Shown here: positions 36,986 to 51,249 of the stretch, piece after piece
Layout of the letters: the number at the start of each line of letters is the position of its first letter
Numbering within the stretch: position 1 is the stretch's first letter
NCBI GenBank assembly: GCA_035582835.1
Contig: JAYKAV010000444.1
Span: 618,027 to 682,026 of the forward strand
DNA from: Phoebastria nigripes
Taxonomy: Eukaryota; Chordata; Aves; Procellariiformes; Diomedeidae
Length of the DNA: 64,000 nt
Direction: 5' to 3'
Translations under genes and position numbers: made by a program
Notes under the pieces: generated by a model
What the model saw: the letters and a program-made list of their open reading frames with translations, nothing else
Database searches by the model: none
What the model was told of the DNA's origin: nothing

Positions 36986-38375
36986 ATTTGTAGATTAAAA
37001 TTGATTTCGTCCCATTTAAATTGCTAATGTGCAGATGCTTTTTTAGTAACTACAAACTGACCCTGAATATCTATGAAAGCAGTACCTAAAATTGTACCTG
37101 GAATATTTGGATATATGCCTGTTCAAGATGATGCAAATCCCTGAGTTTTGCCATGTGGTGAGATGTCTGGAAGCAAAATTGCCCTATATGAATATAACAG
37201 ACCTGGAGTGGTGAGCTGCCAAAAGACAAGCATTTGCACAAAACTGTCCCTTCAGTGGAGCCTGCATCCCTGTCGCATCCCTACTGTGACTGTGCTACTG
37301 AGACCTCCTCACAGGCTCTGTATGCCAGGCAGTGCCTCTCCCTTTCTTACCTACTCACATGGCATTTATAAAAGAAAACAGAGAGACAAGCCAGCCCAGG
37401 GTATGTATTTTGAATTGAGAGTTATGAATGACAATATTATCAGAAGAATTATGTGAATAACTGGAGTTTCAGGTTACTAGTTGAACAAAAAAAAATCTGT
37501 ATGTTTTGCTATGGATCACGCTGAAGTGAAATTTGTGAGGGGTTTTCCTCCAAAATGGAAATGCTCTTTGTCCTGTTCACTGCCAGGTCAGGATTGAAGT
37601 CTTTTTTCTTTGGGGCTGGAGGCCATAGGAAGCATTTATTTAAAACCTTAATTTCCTTGTATTTGAGCTTGAATTTTAAAAGGAAAGTAGAGTCATGTTT
37701 GCTCGAGGGACTCAGAAGAGCATCTGTACAATCACTGTTTGAAATAAGCCTGAATCTGGAAAGGTTAGACACAACGTAGTATCTTGGCAGGCACAGTGCG
37801 CTTGATTTACAAATCGCCGTTCTTAGAGTGTTGGCACATTTCATTCATTTGTCCAGGTTTAAACTTTTCCCAGCATCTGATCCACGAAAAGGCTTTTTTA
37901 CTTTTTACAGATTTTCCTTCCATTACAACTCTTCGACTCAAAACCAAAGAAAGATTTTATTACAAATATCCACAAAAATTATTTTATATGTTAATTTATT
38001 CCCATATCTCATTGAGATATATAGTTAGCCACAGTTGCTCAGGCAGAGTGGAGTCTGCGCCATGTGATTTTCCACTGAATGTGACAAAAACACAGCCTTG
38101 TTCTAGCTCCACCCGTTTTTGACAGGATGCAAAACCCCACTCCATTAACGCGAACATGCATTTGCACTCAGTTTAAACGTTGCATATGGTTGATGTCTAA
38201 TTCTAGGTGACTCTGAACATATGAGCTTTCATTTACTGGCTTTTAGCTGTGCATCTCCCATGCAAAATTAAAAATATCTGTAGTCATATAAAAGCAGAGT
38301 GCTTTTCACTCCTGCCTGTTAAGTGTCCTCTGTATTCACAACTTACAAACCTTTCCGTATGCATCAGTTAGTCAC

Positions 38376-38521
38376 CAGTCATACGTGGGGCTGGAGCACT
38401 GGAGATCCTGTGCCCCAGATACAGTAGCAAGTGTTGGTCCTCTGAGGAAAGCAACATCAGGCCGTTGTGGATGTTCAGCACAACATACACGTCGTTAGTC
38501 CCCGGTTTAACAGGCAGCCTG
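38376..38521 (-). other. Antisense coding-like segment of unknown identity
   Basis: On the minus strand a 66-codon frame (38368-38568) contains KPGTNDVYVVLNIHNGLMLL and SSEDQHLLLYLGHRISSAP. Its codons often end in G or C (AAC, GAC, GTG, CTG, ATC, CAC, GGC), unlike neighbouring intron, and it carries several CpGs. On that strand it is preceded by a pyrimidine-rich TTCCTTCTATCTTTAG acceptor-like site and followed by CTG|GTGACT, a donor-like site. I do not recognise the protein. It may be a fossil exon, a fragment of a retroposed gene or repeat, or chance. Confidence 0.2.
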
Positions 38522-39712
38522 CTAAAGATAGAAGGAATGCCAGTAGAAATAAGAAGTAGTACCTGCACTTCCGTTCAAACTCATGAAATACAGTTTTGTT
38601 AAGCTCTCTGTGGATCAGAAAGATCCTTACTCCTCAGTTACTCCTTTCCAAGCTGTCTAGCTTATGTTAGATTTGTTGTAAAAATCGCATACATAGTTTT
38701 TATTTATCATTGTTTCTTATAAAGCATTTGGGCTTTGTTTTGGTTTTGACTTTAGTTTTTTTTTTTCCAAAACCCCAACTATTGCTAGCGTTTTCAACCT
38801 TTTGCATTATAAAAATAGTTGACTGTGGAGCATAGCAGATCATCATTTGAAATTAGGTTATCTGACATCTTATGGAAAACCTGCTGTGGACAGTCTTGGT
38901 TAGTTTTGCTTTTATCATCCATTGTGCACTGCATAGGAATTACAGCTGCCTTTTGGTTGCTCACCAGGGACTCAGTTAATCTTACAGTGCAGCCACAACA
39001 CGTGGTGGTTCAGTTTGATCTGGAGAATCTTCTGCGTGCAAGATTCAGTCCTGTCATGGATGGCAAGAACCAGACTCTCAACAGCAGCACAGAGTGCTGT
39101 TAGGGGTCTGTTACATGTATAGGTTGGCTTGAAGAAATGATTTCCTGGAAATAATCTAGTGTCAGACTACATGGGCACACCTCTGCAAGTGGTATTGCTT
39201 TGAAGAGATTCACAAGCGACAAGCAATTTCTGCAAGGCTTCCTAGTTATTCCAGTGCGATAATGCAGGTACACAAAGAGGGAGTGTCAGCTCATTGCATG
39301 TTTGCAGGGTCAAACCCTGGGCCTGTGGGTTTGACAGATGTGATAAAAGAATAAATGTTATTTTATAGCACTAATGTATTCTGTGTCCTGAGAGGCCTGA
39401 CTTCGTAAGCAGCACCTGATCTCCTACCTCAGAAGCACAGGCATATGGCAGAGGTAGGATGTTTGATGTGCACAGACATGTCAGTTGCTCACTTTATATA
39501 GTCCTCCAGGTGCACAAAATGGCTCTAAATTTGACCTTTGTCATGATTCATTTACACTTTAGCCTGTCTCTAAAAGGATGGTAGTATTATCCTCTGGATC
39601 TTGATGTAAGATTATCGTGAGTCATTTGGAGTCTTTCAGAAAAGTAATGCAGAAAAAAATCACATATGTATATGCCTTGGGAATAAGGAGGGAGACCTCT
39701 GAAGTGTGATTT

Positions 39713-39730
39713 AAAAAAAAAAAAAAAAAA
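39713..39730. repeat. Poly-A run of 18
   Basis: Homopolymer of 18 A in AT-rich intronic DNA. No retroposed sequence is recognised beside it. Confidence 0.85.
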
Positions 39731-42700
39731 TAGAAAAGAAATGTGTGTAATTTGTTTGTATGTTTAATTTCTATAATAAAAATGGTGTAGATTTGTGTAA
39801 AACCATACTTACAGTGCAGTTCCTGAATCCATGATTGTGATCCTGCCCTTTTTTCTTCAGTATTACATTTCATGGCCTGCTGAAATCATGTTTAGGGGGA
39901 TAAAAATAGTATATCTTCTGTTTTTTGGCATCCAACCTCTAATTTACAAATATAATTTATGCTAATCTTGAAAGTGCTTCTCAGATACAAAGTAAAATGT
40001 GTCATCCTTAGTATATGTGTGTATAATTTATTCTGATGGGGAATAGACATTTCAAAGCCATTTCAGTCCTTTATACTCAGAACATTTGATATGAGCAGAA
40101 GAGCTGGGTGTTCATTGATGTAAGAGTAAGGAAGTGGTTAAAATAACAGTAGCTATTCTCTTAACCCAAAAAAGGTAGATGCACCAAGGGATGAACTGCT
40201 TGTTTGCTCAGTCAAGCCAGCTCATATACAATCCTTGAGTTAAGTATTTTTATTCCTTTTGTATTTTTGCTGATGATTAGTCATTTTTATGATTGACTTA
40301 TAAAAATCTTCCTATGTGATCACAGTTAATTTTTTGTGACTTCTCTTTTCTTCAGTGTCTGACTCAGATGGCTTCCCTGGTGGATTGGATGCATGTCATG
40401 GGGGGGGTAGCACTGCGTGGGCTTGCAGCTCCCCAGAGGGAAGAGGCCTGGCCATCCATGTGCATTGCCCTGTAATTCATCGTTCTCCCCACTTCTGCAG
40501 AGGAGCCTGCAGAGACTCTGAGCTCAGTTTCTGCCAGCTAAAAAACCAGTATCTGTGACTGAGTCTTCCTCACACACAAGAGAAGTGAGCAGCTGCTATT
40601 GAAATGGCTTCTCTTGGTTGTCTGGAATTTCAACACTCAGAGAAGGACAGTGACCTGCTGTGGTCCCAGACTGGGGTGTATCACAGCAAAGAAATGGCAA
40701 AATACCTTCAAAGATGCCACATCACCAGTAGAGTACATTCCCCTTCCTCCTGCTTAGGAGGTCAAGTCTCATAATCAGGCGTAGTTCCCCTTTTGAACTT
40801 GTGGATAAAAAGTCAGAAAATCTCATGTAAAGGAGCACAGGAAGAAAAANAGAAACAGTACAAAGATGAGGAGAACTACCAAGTGGTTCTTGGTGCCTGA
40901 GGCATGAAACTAATCCATTGTAAGACTGAACTGATAAAGAGAATTTCTGGATGAATACCAAGAACAAGGGTAGATAGATGGCTGGGAAGAAAATGTAGTT
41001 CTAGGGTATTCTGACTTTATGGGACTTAGATATCCCCAAGAATTCTCCTACTCCTTACAACTGCACTGAGGGGTTTAATATTCCACATTGTTTATAGTTA
41101 AAGCAGTAACACCAAGTAAGACAAAAGTTTTCACGCAACTATTAATTTGTTTTCCAGGAATTAATTCAGTTTCTGCCTGGACCAAGTAATGAAACTTCAC
41201 AGCAAATTAAAACTGTTATTTGCAATGCTAAGTAGGAACAACGCAAATTAGAAAGACCACACCGACTGAGGCAGGCAGTCGCTGGATACTTTTTCTTTGC
41301 TATGTATTTTTCAGCAATGTGATGAGAAGTTCTTTTTCTTCGTTTTCTAACTTAACAACTTNAAAATATATTCCTAGTCAATAGGAACGTTATGACTCAT
41401 GGCAAAGCAAAGTGGAAATGACCTTGCCTGTGCTCTGTCCATTTAGAGTATTTTCTGTCTTCATTTTTAAGATAGATAACTTGCCGTCTTGTGATGTGTA
41501 ATAAAATGAATCATATAAAAGACTTTCCCCTCTGTAGTTCTTCAAACATGTAAACATTTCAGTTATTCCGTGCTGTAGTTTTGTCAATGCTCCAGTGTCT
41601 GCTTAATAGAATAGAGCAGGCAGAGTACAGTAAGCTGAGCTGTAATGTGTCCAGGACTGCGACGATTACAGCTTATGTGCAGGCAGGCTGACACCACAGG
41701 TGGGAACAGCAAGGTCAGTATGGTTTTATGCTAGCCCAGTTCTGACCTCAGAACTATCTCAGCTGACAGATAAAACCTGTGTTGGAGGTATAACAAGACT
41801 CATCAGATCCATCACTTGGAGCCCTTGTTCATATTTTAGACATGAAAGCTGAAATCCACTGTTACTGTTTTAAGGCAGATCCAACTGTTTTGGTATTTAT
41901 TGTAATGATTCAATTCCAGTACTGTGTGGAAGAGGGAGAGGGATGGGAAGCTCGCTTACCTTCCAGTGCACCCAAGGAGGGAGCGTGTAATCTGGCAGCA
42001 CTCAATGGTCTACATTGGACTTGTTAGGTAGGCTTTGGAGAAGCCCTGTAACATGTTTTTGAAAGGAGAGCTGCTTCAGAACACTCTTCTTAAGGGTGTC
42101 TGGAGCCAACCTTCACTGCACTGCCCTTTTTCCATCCACTGCAGCATCAGTGACTAGACCTAGGCAAANGCCAAAGTGCATTTTCAGCACAAAGTCAACT
42201 TTGCTGTAAGTGTGTAACGTGAGTGATCGTATGATTCATTTTGTTATTATATAATTCATGTCTCTGTAGACAAATGTCTTGCGTTTTTAACAGTTATTTG
42301 AACGCTGTACATAATTCTTTGTCAGAGAAGCAGTTGAACCTGGCCAAGTTCAAATTGAAACTTCCCAGAGGAATAATCCAAATCTGTATTTCCATATATA
42401 TTAATAAACCGTGTAATACTTGCAGCAACTCACATAATACAGTTTTGAAATGAGATAAAACTCATTATCAGTACAATGAGGAGCACAGGCTCTTTTCTGT
42501 CAGAAATAATGGAGTGAGATCTACACAATTATTTTCCCTTGCTGTCTCTTTAGTCATTTATGCAGCAAGGTGCGTATAAATCTTTCTCAGCCTGTTGTGC
42601 TGTAGTGGGACATACACCACCCTTGCCAACTCCTGTGGTTGCAAGCAAGAGGAGTATATAAATACATCCTTTAATTCTGTCTGGTTTCATGATGTAACAT

Positions 42701-43860
42701 CAGCAGCACTGTGCATTGCAAAGCTGCATTGCACAAGTCCAAATGAAGCTTCAGCATGCTGCTGCCTGAGGGTAGGGGATGCCACGTTTGAAATCTGCCG
42801 TCCTGCTCTTGTACTTGTGCTCTGGGTATGAGTCTGGAGTGACTCCTTTCTCTTTGCACCACAGTGGATTTCAGTCTATATTACTGAGATGTGAATTTGG
42901 CACTCCAGCCAATGTAACACTTGCACTTACTAGTCAAGCTATGCTAGGAAACACCCGCTGCCCGACACTCAGGAATAAGCAACACCAGCATAAGCAACAA
43001 ACCTAAGCTTTTTGTGATCCTGGTCGATGACCAGGGTCCAGGACCAAGAATTAGAGGCCAGTCGTCTTCATCTTGGCGTTTACAGTGCCTAACCATCAGC
43101 TGAAGGTTGGCTCCTATGCTCGAAGAGAAATGGACTCTCTTTTAAACGTGGCTGAAAAGAGGGAAATGGTGTCCTGCTGTTTTTGTCTAGTAGCTGAGCA
43201 GAGGATGTAGAAAAGCAAGACCAGATCTACTTCAGCCATGAAGCAGAACAGCAATGTCTGTTCCATCTGTGCCTGCAACCTCTTTCTGACCTGGCTATCG
43301 GCTGTTTATTCTGGGGTAAGTGTAGGAAGCAGGTGAGACAGGTTTTCATCTGTGATGTTGAAAGAAATTCAGTAAAGAATGAAAAAATTATGGGAAGAGA
43401 AGGAAAAAGAAAGGACATTGTTTAATGAGATAGTGCATTTAGACACTGGACTTATATTTTGAAAGTTTTTATTTCTGGAATACAAGATGCAGCAGTTTGG
43501 CAAAAAACCATGCTTCATATAAACACAGTTCTGTGTATTCTTAGGAAAAGGGTGAAACCTATCACCTCAGTGGAATTTGTGCAAGTCCATCCAGAACAGA
43601 ATCTGCCCTATAGTGTGTGGTTTAAACACCTCTATGCAGCAGTGAAGTAAATGCACTAATTAAATAGTGTAACCTGATGAGAATTTTAATATCAGAGACA
43701 TGGCGAACTGAAATTTTGTTTGCTAAACATGATTTATCCAATGGACTTAAGGAAGGAAGCAGACTCCCCACCCGCATTCTTCAGCATGTTTGGATAGTAA
43801 TCTTCTTTAAATAATGTGACAGGTCCTTTTTGTAGTCCAGCGTCAGAGGATTATATTATT

Positions 43861-44010
43861 TTCAGAACAATTTATGAAGGATTAGTAGAGGCATAGTTAA
43901 TCATTTAAATTAGCTACAGGTTTTTTATTAATCTTCAAATTAATGAATTCTACCTCTTGATCTTTCTGGTGGCAAATCGCTCTGGAATTGATGCCAATTA
44001 GGATTCGGTA
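43861..44010. promoter_or_regulatory. NYAP2: Candidate conserved intronic element rich in TAAT-core motifs
   Basis: About 1.5 kb before the NYAP2 exon. The stretch packs AAGGATTAG, TAATCATTTAAATTAG, ATTAATCTTC, AAATTAATGAATTC, CAATTAGGATT. These are homeodomain (TAAT/ATTA) and OTX-like (GGATTA) cores at high density without being a simple repeat. Such composition is common in conserved developmental enhancers. Conservation itself cannot be judged here. Confidence 0.25.
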
Positions 44011-44035
44011 ATAACTTGGTTATGAACATGGACTA

Positions 44036-44088
44036 GTGCGTGCATATGTGTGGCATGCGTGTGTGCACCTGTGTGTGTACACGTGCCG
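44036..44088. repeat. Degenerate (TG)n / alternating purine-pyrimidine tract
   Basis: GTGCGTGCATATGTGTGG, GCGTGTGTGCACCTGTGTG, then TACACGTGCC. Alternating purine-pyrimidine order continues for most of the stretch, which is a Z-DNA-prone composition. Confidence 0.7.
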
Positions 44089-45462
44089 GTAGGTGTCAGT
44101 GCCCCTGGAGAGTTGCTCATGTTCAGTTAGACCTGTTCAGTTGTTACCAATTTGGAAAGTGGACCTCTCCACTAGTGGAAATTAAATAAAAATGCAAGGA
44201 CAATAGTAAGCAAACGAAGGTTCAGCTTTATCATGCACAAAGTTGTGCATTGCACGGTGCCAATCTGATGCTTTTAGGACAATTAGATACAGCTTGTGTA
44301 TTACCTACAATGAAGATGGGGACAGCATCAGGGAATGAAGTGACCTTACTCACTCTTTACATGAACCGTTGAGAAATGTTCTTGTCTTTTAAAGAAGGAA
44401 ATGTGTTCCAGCACCAAATAAACTGCACCAGCCCAAGGCAACATCGAATAGAAAACTTACTGAAGAGCAGACTGACCCTGCTTAGAGCTTCACTCTTTGT
44501 GAAGGGGAAACAGGAGGTAATTAGGGCTTTCCGGGACATCACAGTTCTCATACTGACATTTCTACATGCCCACAGTGGTACCATTTCAAACCTCCTTGCA
44601 AACAGGCCCATGTTGACCTGTGTGTGTGGCTGAGTTTCTTTGCATAGTCACTGAATTGCCTTAATTGAAATGTGCTGTAGGTTTACAGTATAAGCATCAG
44701 TAGAAGCTGTTTTTCAGAACTGATAAGCATGCATGAGTATAGCAGGAATAATACCAGGTTCTCAGTCCTGCCATCCACAGTACAATGTAGTACTTGCTAT
44801 GACAGCACTTGTTTCAGCTGAGCTTTCCTTCTTCTATACCTGTGTTTCTGAATGGTTGGAGGTTATTTTCTTCCAGGTGTCCCACAGCCCATTACCTTTT
44901 CATCTCATACACTTGTATCTTACTAGTCTGATGCTGCTCATGTTGCAGCTTCATGTGGATTTGTTGAGATGTTATGTTCAGTTTCCTATATCCAAGTAAT
45001 TTTTAGAGCATTTCTTTCTCTTACTATTCTTTAATCTGAAGGGAAATGATTGATTGGACCCCAAGAGCCTTGTTTCCCAAGGTACATGAGTGTCTGTAGT
45101 CAAAGATGAGTGCAGGGGAGTGCGGATCAATACATGACGTTGCATTTTTAAAGCAGTATTCTTTGCCCTACTCACAGTCTCTTGTCTTCCTGAAAACTCA
45201 GTTCTGACTTCTGATGTTTTAAATTTGTTCTATAGACAATTTCTAGTCACAATGCTATGAAACCAGAACAAAAGCTTTTCTCAATTTCTTTTTGTAAAAT
45301 TTTGAGTGAGTGCATAGCAGTATATCTATGTTTCAGTTCTTGGCAACTTATGCTAAAAAATAGACTACTCTATTCTCGTAGTCATCTTGTTTTGAGAAAA
45401 GAAGAGATCATTGCTTGTTTCCAAATTCAAAAGTACAATCTGCTCCTCACAGGCAGAACTGA

Positions 45463-45876
<414 letters not shown>

Positions 45877-48800
45877 TAAGATTATTCAGTTGATAATCTT
45901 GCATTTAAGAATTACTTGTATGTTTCCCCATCTATGTAACAGTGCCAGCACAGGTATCCTAGATCACTGTTCTCCAAATTTTGGACCAGTGGGTAATTGC
46001 CAACCTTTGACATTTCTCACAGAACCGTACCACTTACATAGCCTGATTATATACTGAGGAATGAGTTGAATTTACTCAAAATGAAGGGAAAAAGAGATCG
46101 CTATCAGATGGCATGTAGGACAATGTTATCTGCATGCCAGCCCAGGACCACTCACCATATCACTAGCACTGTGCAAACCACAGCTTTGGAAAGGGTCCTC
46201 CTCAACAAAGAAGTGAAGGACCGAAATTATTAAAAAGAATACTGCATGGCCCTGAAACTCTACAGCAAGGAAATATCATCCAGTGGTAAAAATTGTACCC
46301 GAGATGATATAATGTATTGCCCAAAGCTTCTGTTTGCATATGAGTCTACATTTTCTCTTCCCATTTCTCTGAGTTACATGTCAGCCAATGCAGCATTCAG
46401 AAGAAAATAAACAAATGTGTTGAATAAGGATATCGCTTCCTTACTCTGAACTACTAAAGATGAGCTAACGCTATAGGGATTTTCTCCTTCCTTTCTTCCA
46501 TGCTGGAAATGCATTTTGTGCAGCNGTAGGACCAGCTGTACTCCCTGCTAGGAGAGATCAGAATGACTCTGCTTCACAGTGTGAACTGTAAGAAGGAACC
46601 CTTAGGGACAAATGGTTTTGATCAGTGCTGGTCTTTCTTAGTGCAATGTTACATATCAGTTTTGACATCCCGTGCAGTCTGTTGTGCTCTTAGTGCATAT
46701 CCCTTTTCCTTGTTGTTGTGGCCAGAAATACTTGTTAGTTACATTCATGCTACAACCCCTTTTAAGCAAATCTGATTTTAAAAAGTCATCAGTGATAACA
46801 AAGATGCAAAGGAATGTATAATTCAACTGGTGGCATGTATGTCTACGATGGCAAGGTTGAACACAAACACTGAACAAAACTGTAGATTTATTTATGCTGT
46901 TGTTGGTAGTTACTTTGCATATGACATTTACCATTACTTCCATAGCTTGTCCTCTACAGTGACTGTTACATCAACTCCACTGAACAGACTAACATGACAA
47001 ATCCAAGCTTAAGTAGCTGCCCTTAATAGATGCAGTTTACCACAATTTTACTGGACCAAAGCCTACACAGAAACCATTCAGATTTGTGCCACAGACGGAG
47101 TTAAAACCTCATATCAGAAAGTCTTCCAAGTCTTTCATTTAATACAAAAAGTGAATGCATGGCACAAACTTCTCGGTCTGATATGCTCTGAGGTGAAAGG
47201 CAGGAGCTCTTAAGTTACTCAGAAGTTCTTTTAAAAAATACTGTATTTTAAAATGTTTTTGTAATGCTTTAATATATATTAGCACTCTTTCTTCCTGAGT
47301 CTGCACAACTAGAATTACCAAGGCTAAATAAAGTTTGTTTTGCAGACAGGGCAGTAAGATAGGCTCTAACGTTTTCTAACTTGTTTGATGAATATTTCTG
47401 CAAGCGTGCATTTAGTCACACGGTATATTGTGCTTTTTGGTATNGCTGACCTTGGCATTATCTCTAGGATGATGAGGAATGAGGTCTGTTTTACATCTAT
47501 CCCCCAGCCCTTTTCCTCATTTACTGAGAAGCAAGAGACTTTGACAGCCTTAAAGTAGCAATAGTAATAATGATAGCGATAATTGAAATACATCCAAGTA
47601 TTTTACCAATCTCACAGAAGTTATGGCAGACTCGTTAAGCAGTCTGTATCCTCATGAAACTAGACCTTCTTCAGCATTATTATTATGGAAGGTTCTGAAA
47701 ATTTTGCTTCTTTTCCCTGATCTCTTCCAGCCATCTGATATTTGACACCAAGGACGTAATATGTAGTTATGTCCCTTCTGACAGATTTCAAAGTTTGAAA
47801 TTGATGGACATTTCTGTTTTCAAGGCCAAGTACCACTTTGCCTCCTCCCACTCTGCGCAGGTTGAGCTTGATCTATCCCATCACATGATGGTTATAAGTG
47901 GCACACGTGGTATTGTAGCAGTGTTCACTTTGGATAATCTGTATGACAATGGTACTACTACAGCATAGTACTAAGTATTGCAGAGTGCCTCGGATTCATT
48001 ATTACAATCAAGAGCTGAATATTCATAGCAAGATCTCTGGAAAGAGCTGGTGAATGAATAGCACTCCATCACTAGCATAAAAGTAAATACCTAAATGTTA
48101 CCTTTTAGTGTGACTAAATGCCTTCATGGAATGTTGAGAATCTCTATGATACTTAATATATGACCTGTATTATATTCATTCTGCTGGTTTATATGTAGTG
48201 TGGCAATGGGCACTTTTAGACTATCATGAAGAAGTTCCTGGAGATCTTGAGTTGACAGAACCCTTTAACCATACCATTGTTTTCATGTGTTCAGAATATC
48301 TGCTCTCTTTGTGTGTGTCTGGTTTTATCTGTGCCAGACTTATAGGGGTTTCACCGAAGAGTTTGATACATAGAAAGTAAGATCAGATTGTAGGGTTTTT
48401 TTGAAGTAAGCAGTCAAATTTTAAAGTCTGAGATATACTCAAGGGTGGTACGATACGGTGTTTGGATGAACAGGCTGGATTTCTAAAATGCTTTACTGTC
48501 ACCAGGAGAGGCTTTGTTATCACCTCTGCACTCCAAGGTAACATGCTTGTTTTGATGAAAGAATTTTCACAGTCATCATCTGGCTAGCATAGGAATGTTT
48601 ATATAAAAACTGTGGTCATACATTGATGAGGACATCTAAAGATGAGCAGAACCAGATGAAAGTCAAAGTTCATTATCTGCAGTATCGATTTGATACAAAT
48701 ATTAAACCAGCTTTGTCCCAGAATATGAAATTATTACTGTTGCTCTACAATTAATTCCCAGCAAATTTAGTATCTGAAATTGTGCCTAGCTCAAAGAAAC

Positions 48801-50397
48801 CTGTGAAGCTCTGATTCTGCCAGTCTGTTTTTTATGTGCAAGTGGTTAAGTTTTTTCCNTATCTAGTAGTTCTCATTCTAGTAGCAGTCTTTGAATTCAA
48901 GCAATTGTAAACCTGTATCTTTCCAATTTCAGGTGAGATAGTCCATAGGATACAATATTCACGTTCTCCTAGGGAGGTCTTTGGAAGCTCAAGTCCAAGA
49001 ACACACAGGTTTAACTTTCAGTCACTGTTGTCCATATTGTACCCAAATATTTGCATATGCATGTGTCTCACACATTTGCAAGTACTTGTGGTATTTGCAG
49101 GCTGAATGGCTACAGCTTTTTCTAGGAACTATGGAAAACAATGATGAAAAACCCTATTGTTTCTCCATCAACTATTGTGGAATGTCTACAAAAGAGTTGT
49201 CACAAAATTGTTCCCAGCTCATTTTTTTTATGGCAATGCAGAATAATTCAGACTATAATGTCTATTGTCTGACCTTATGGCTACTTTGAAAAGGAATTTG
49301 CTACATTTCCTAGGCAACCAGGGACAGCCTCACCACTCATTTTTATTAAACATGTTTACTTTTTGCCTTTTGATAATGATCCAGTTTATACAAACAAAAG
49401 CAGTTGCTGATGGTAACTTTTATTCTTTTTCTGATCATGGTAAAGTCAAAATATTGAATCCATCCCATCATAATAACTACCATAACATTAGATTATGTTT
49501 TGAATATGAGTCTGACTTCACTGCAGAAGTAAGTGGCAGGAGAAATTTGGTCGTGAGCTTGAAAGACCTTTCCCTCCTGAAGCACAAATAGCATCAGTAA
49601 CAGCCACACCAGCTCTGTACACTTCTCCTATAAGTGCTCTTCCTTCCAAATTTGTGGGAGTGTGAGAATCTTCTTTTAAGTTGCGATGACACGTGTTAAC
49701 CCTGTCTCATCGTGCAGCAGTGTGATAACACTTCGGTTTGTGTGTTTCATCCNAGTCTACCTTGGCTCTGCCTGAAAGAGCACTCTCCAGCCTGAAGGCC
49801 TCATTCTCCTTAACTTTAATTTTGTTGCTATGTTTCCACACTTTTGTGTCCCTTCTTATGCTTCAGTATTCCTTTTTTACTCTTCCGGCTACCTCTCATA
49901 TGCACCCACTGAACGCCTTCCACCCAATGCATTTCTCCTCTGTGACAGATTTCTAGAAAGTTGTTTTTAAAAATGTGGGTTGTCTTTTCTGCAGAGTTTT
50001 CAAACTCTGGTAGGAACGGCAAACAAATGTAGCTGTGTCCCATACATCACATGCTGGAAGTGAGAAGTGAACTGAAAAGGGTAATTTTAAATAACATTTC
50101 AGCATGGAAGGCATGTCTAATCTTGATCCTGAAAGGCTCTTTATTGAGAAAATGCAGGAGTTTAATTAATTGATGTGCTTTCGGTGCCCAATCTTACAGA
50201 AAAAGGAATTAATGAAACAGTATAATTGGTGAGTGTAACGAGCCTCAAGCAGTGTTTTTTGATATGATCACTGCATGTCCACAAGAAAGGTTTACAGATC
50301 TACTGCAGTGCAAACATAAATGAAGAGGTGTAAATGAATTGCATTTTGAAAGTTAACTTTTTGTTAAAATTCTGTTTAGTAATATGGATGATGACTA

Positions 50398-50470
50398 CAT
50401 TATATAAATATATGTACATAAAATATGTATAATATAATGTCATTTATGTATACATAATATACACATTTAT
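50398..50470. repeat. TA/CATA-rich degenerate microsatellite
   Basis: Built of TATAAATATATGTACAT, ATATGTATAATATAATG and ATGTATACATAATATACAC. TGTATA and its complement recur, so the tract is partly self-complementary. Confidence 0.7.
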
Positions 50471-51249
50471 GTATAATGAAAATGCAAGTTGTGTGTGCTT
50501 GCATGTACATACAAACATGTGCACACAAATGCAAATTAACACTCAGAGTAGCATTTTCAAAACGCTGTTCATGGTTGTAATTCTGCTCCTGCCAGAGCCC
50601 ACGGGAAGTTTAGGTCTGATAGGTGAAAATGCTTGCAAGGATCCCCACCTCTCAAACCCACTCAATTTGTTTAGTGTTTTCCTTCTGAGTGTCGCGTGTG
50701 GAAGAAGATATCCTTCTTGCTGCTTTCTAAGCCCATGCAGCGGAAGCCTCTCTCTGTTGCTCAGCAATCTCTAAAGGTGGGCAGCTTGTAAGGAAAATTT
50801 TCTCTGGAGAAAAGCAACTACAGTAACCGTAACTGGGGTTGCGGTCCAGCTGGTCTCTCATAAATCTAGGTTTCTGTCAGCTAGACTGGTGACTCTGCAT
50901 TGTAAACTTGAAGTTTTGCTACTCTCATTAAAAAGAACTTGGATTAAAGGGATTTAGCACTTTTGCTGTTTTTGCGTGGTGCTGGTTTCCTTTTATTTCC
51001 TACCTTAGCGAATAATGTATTTAACCTGAACTTTGAAATAGTGTCCTCTGTAGTAACCATGTCATGTCCTTCCTTATAGCCAGATGTTATTCCCGCATCT
51101 TTTCATCCGTGCCTACTAAAGGAAGAAATATCACTAATGAGCCCTATTCAGACCTGACGAGTCTAAAGGGACTGACAGATGAGTTCTGGTGGGTATAGCT
51201 ATGGGCAGTTTAAGATGCAACTGCTTCTGGACTATCTGCTTGGCCTCCT

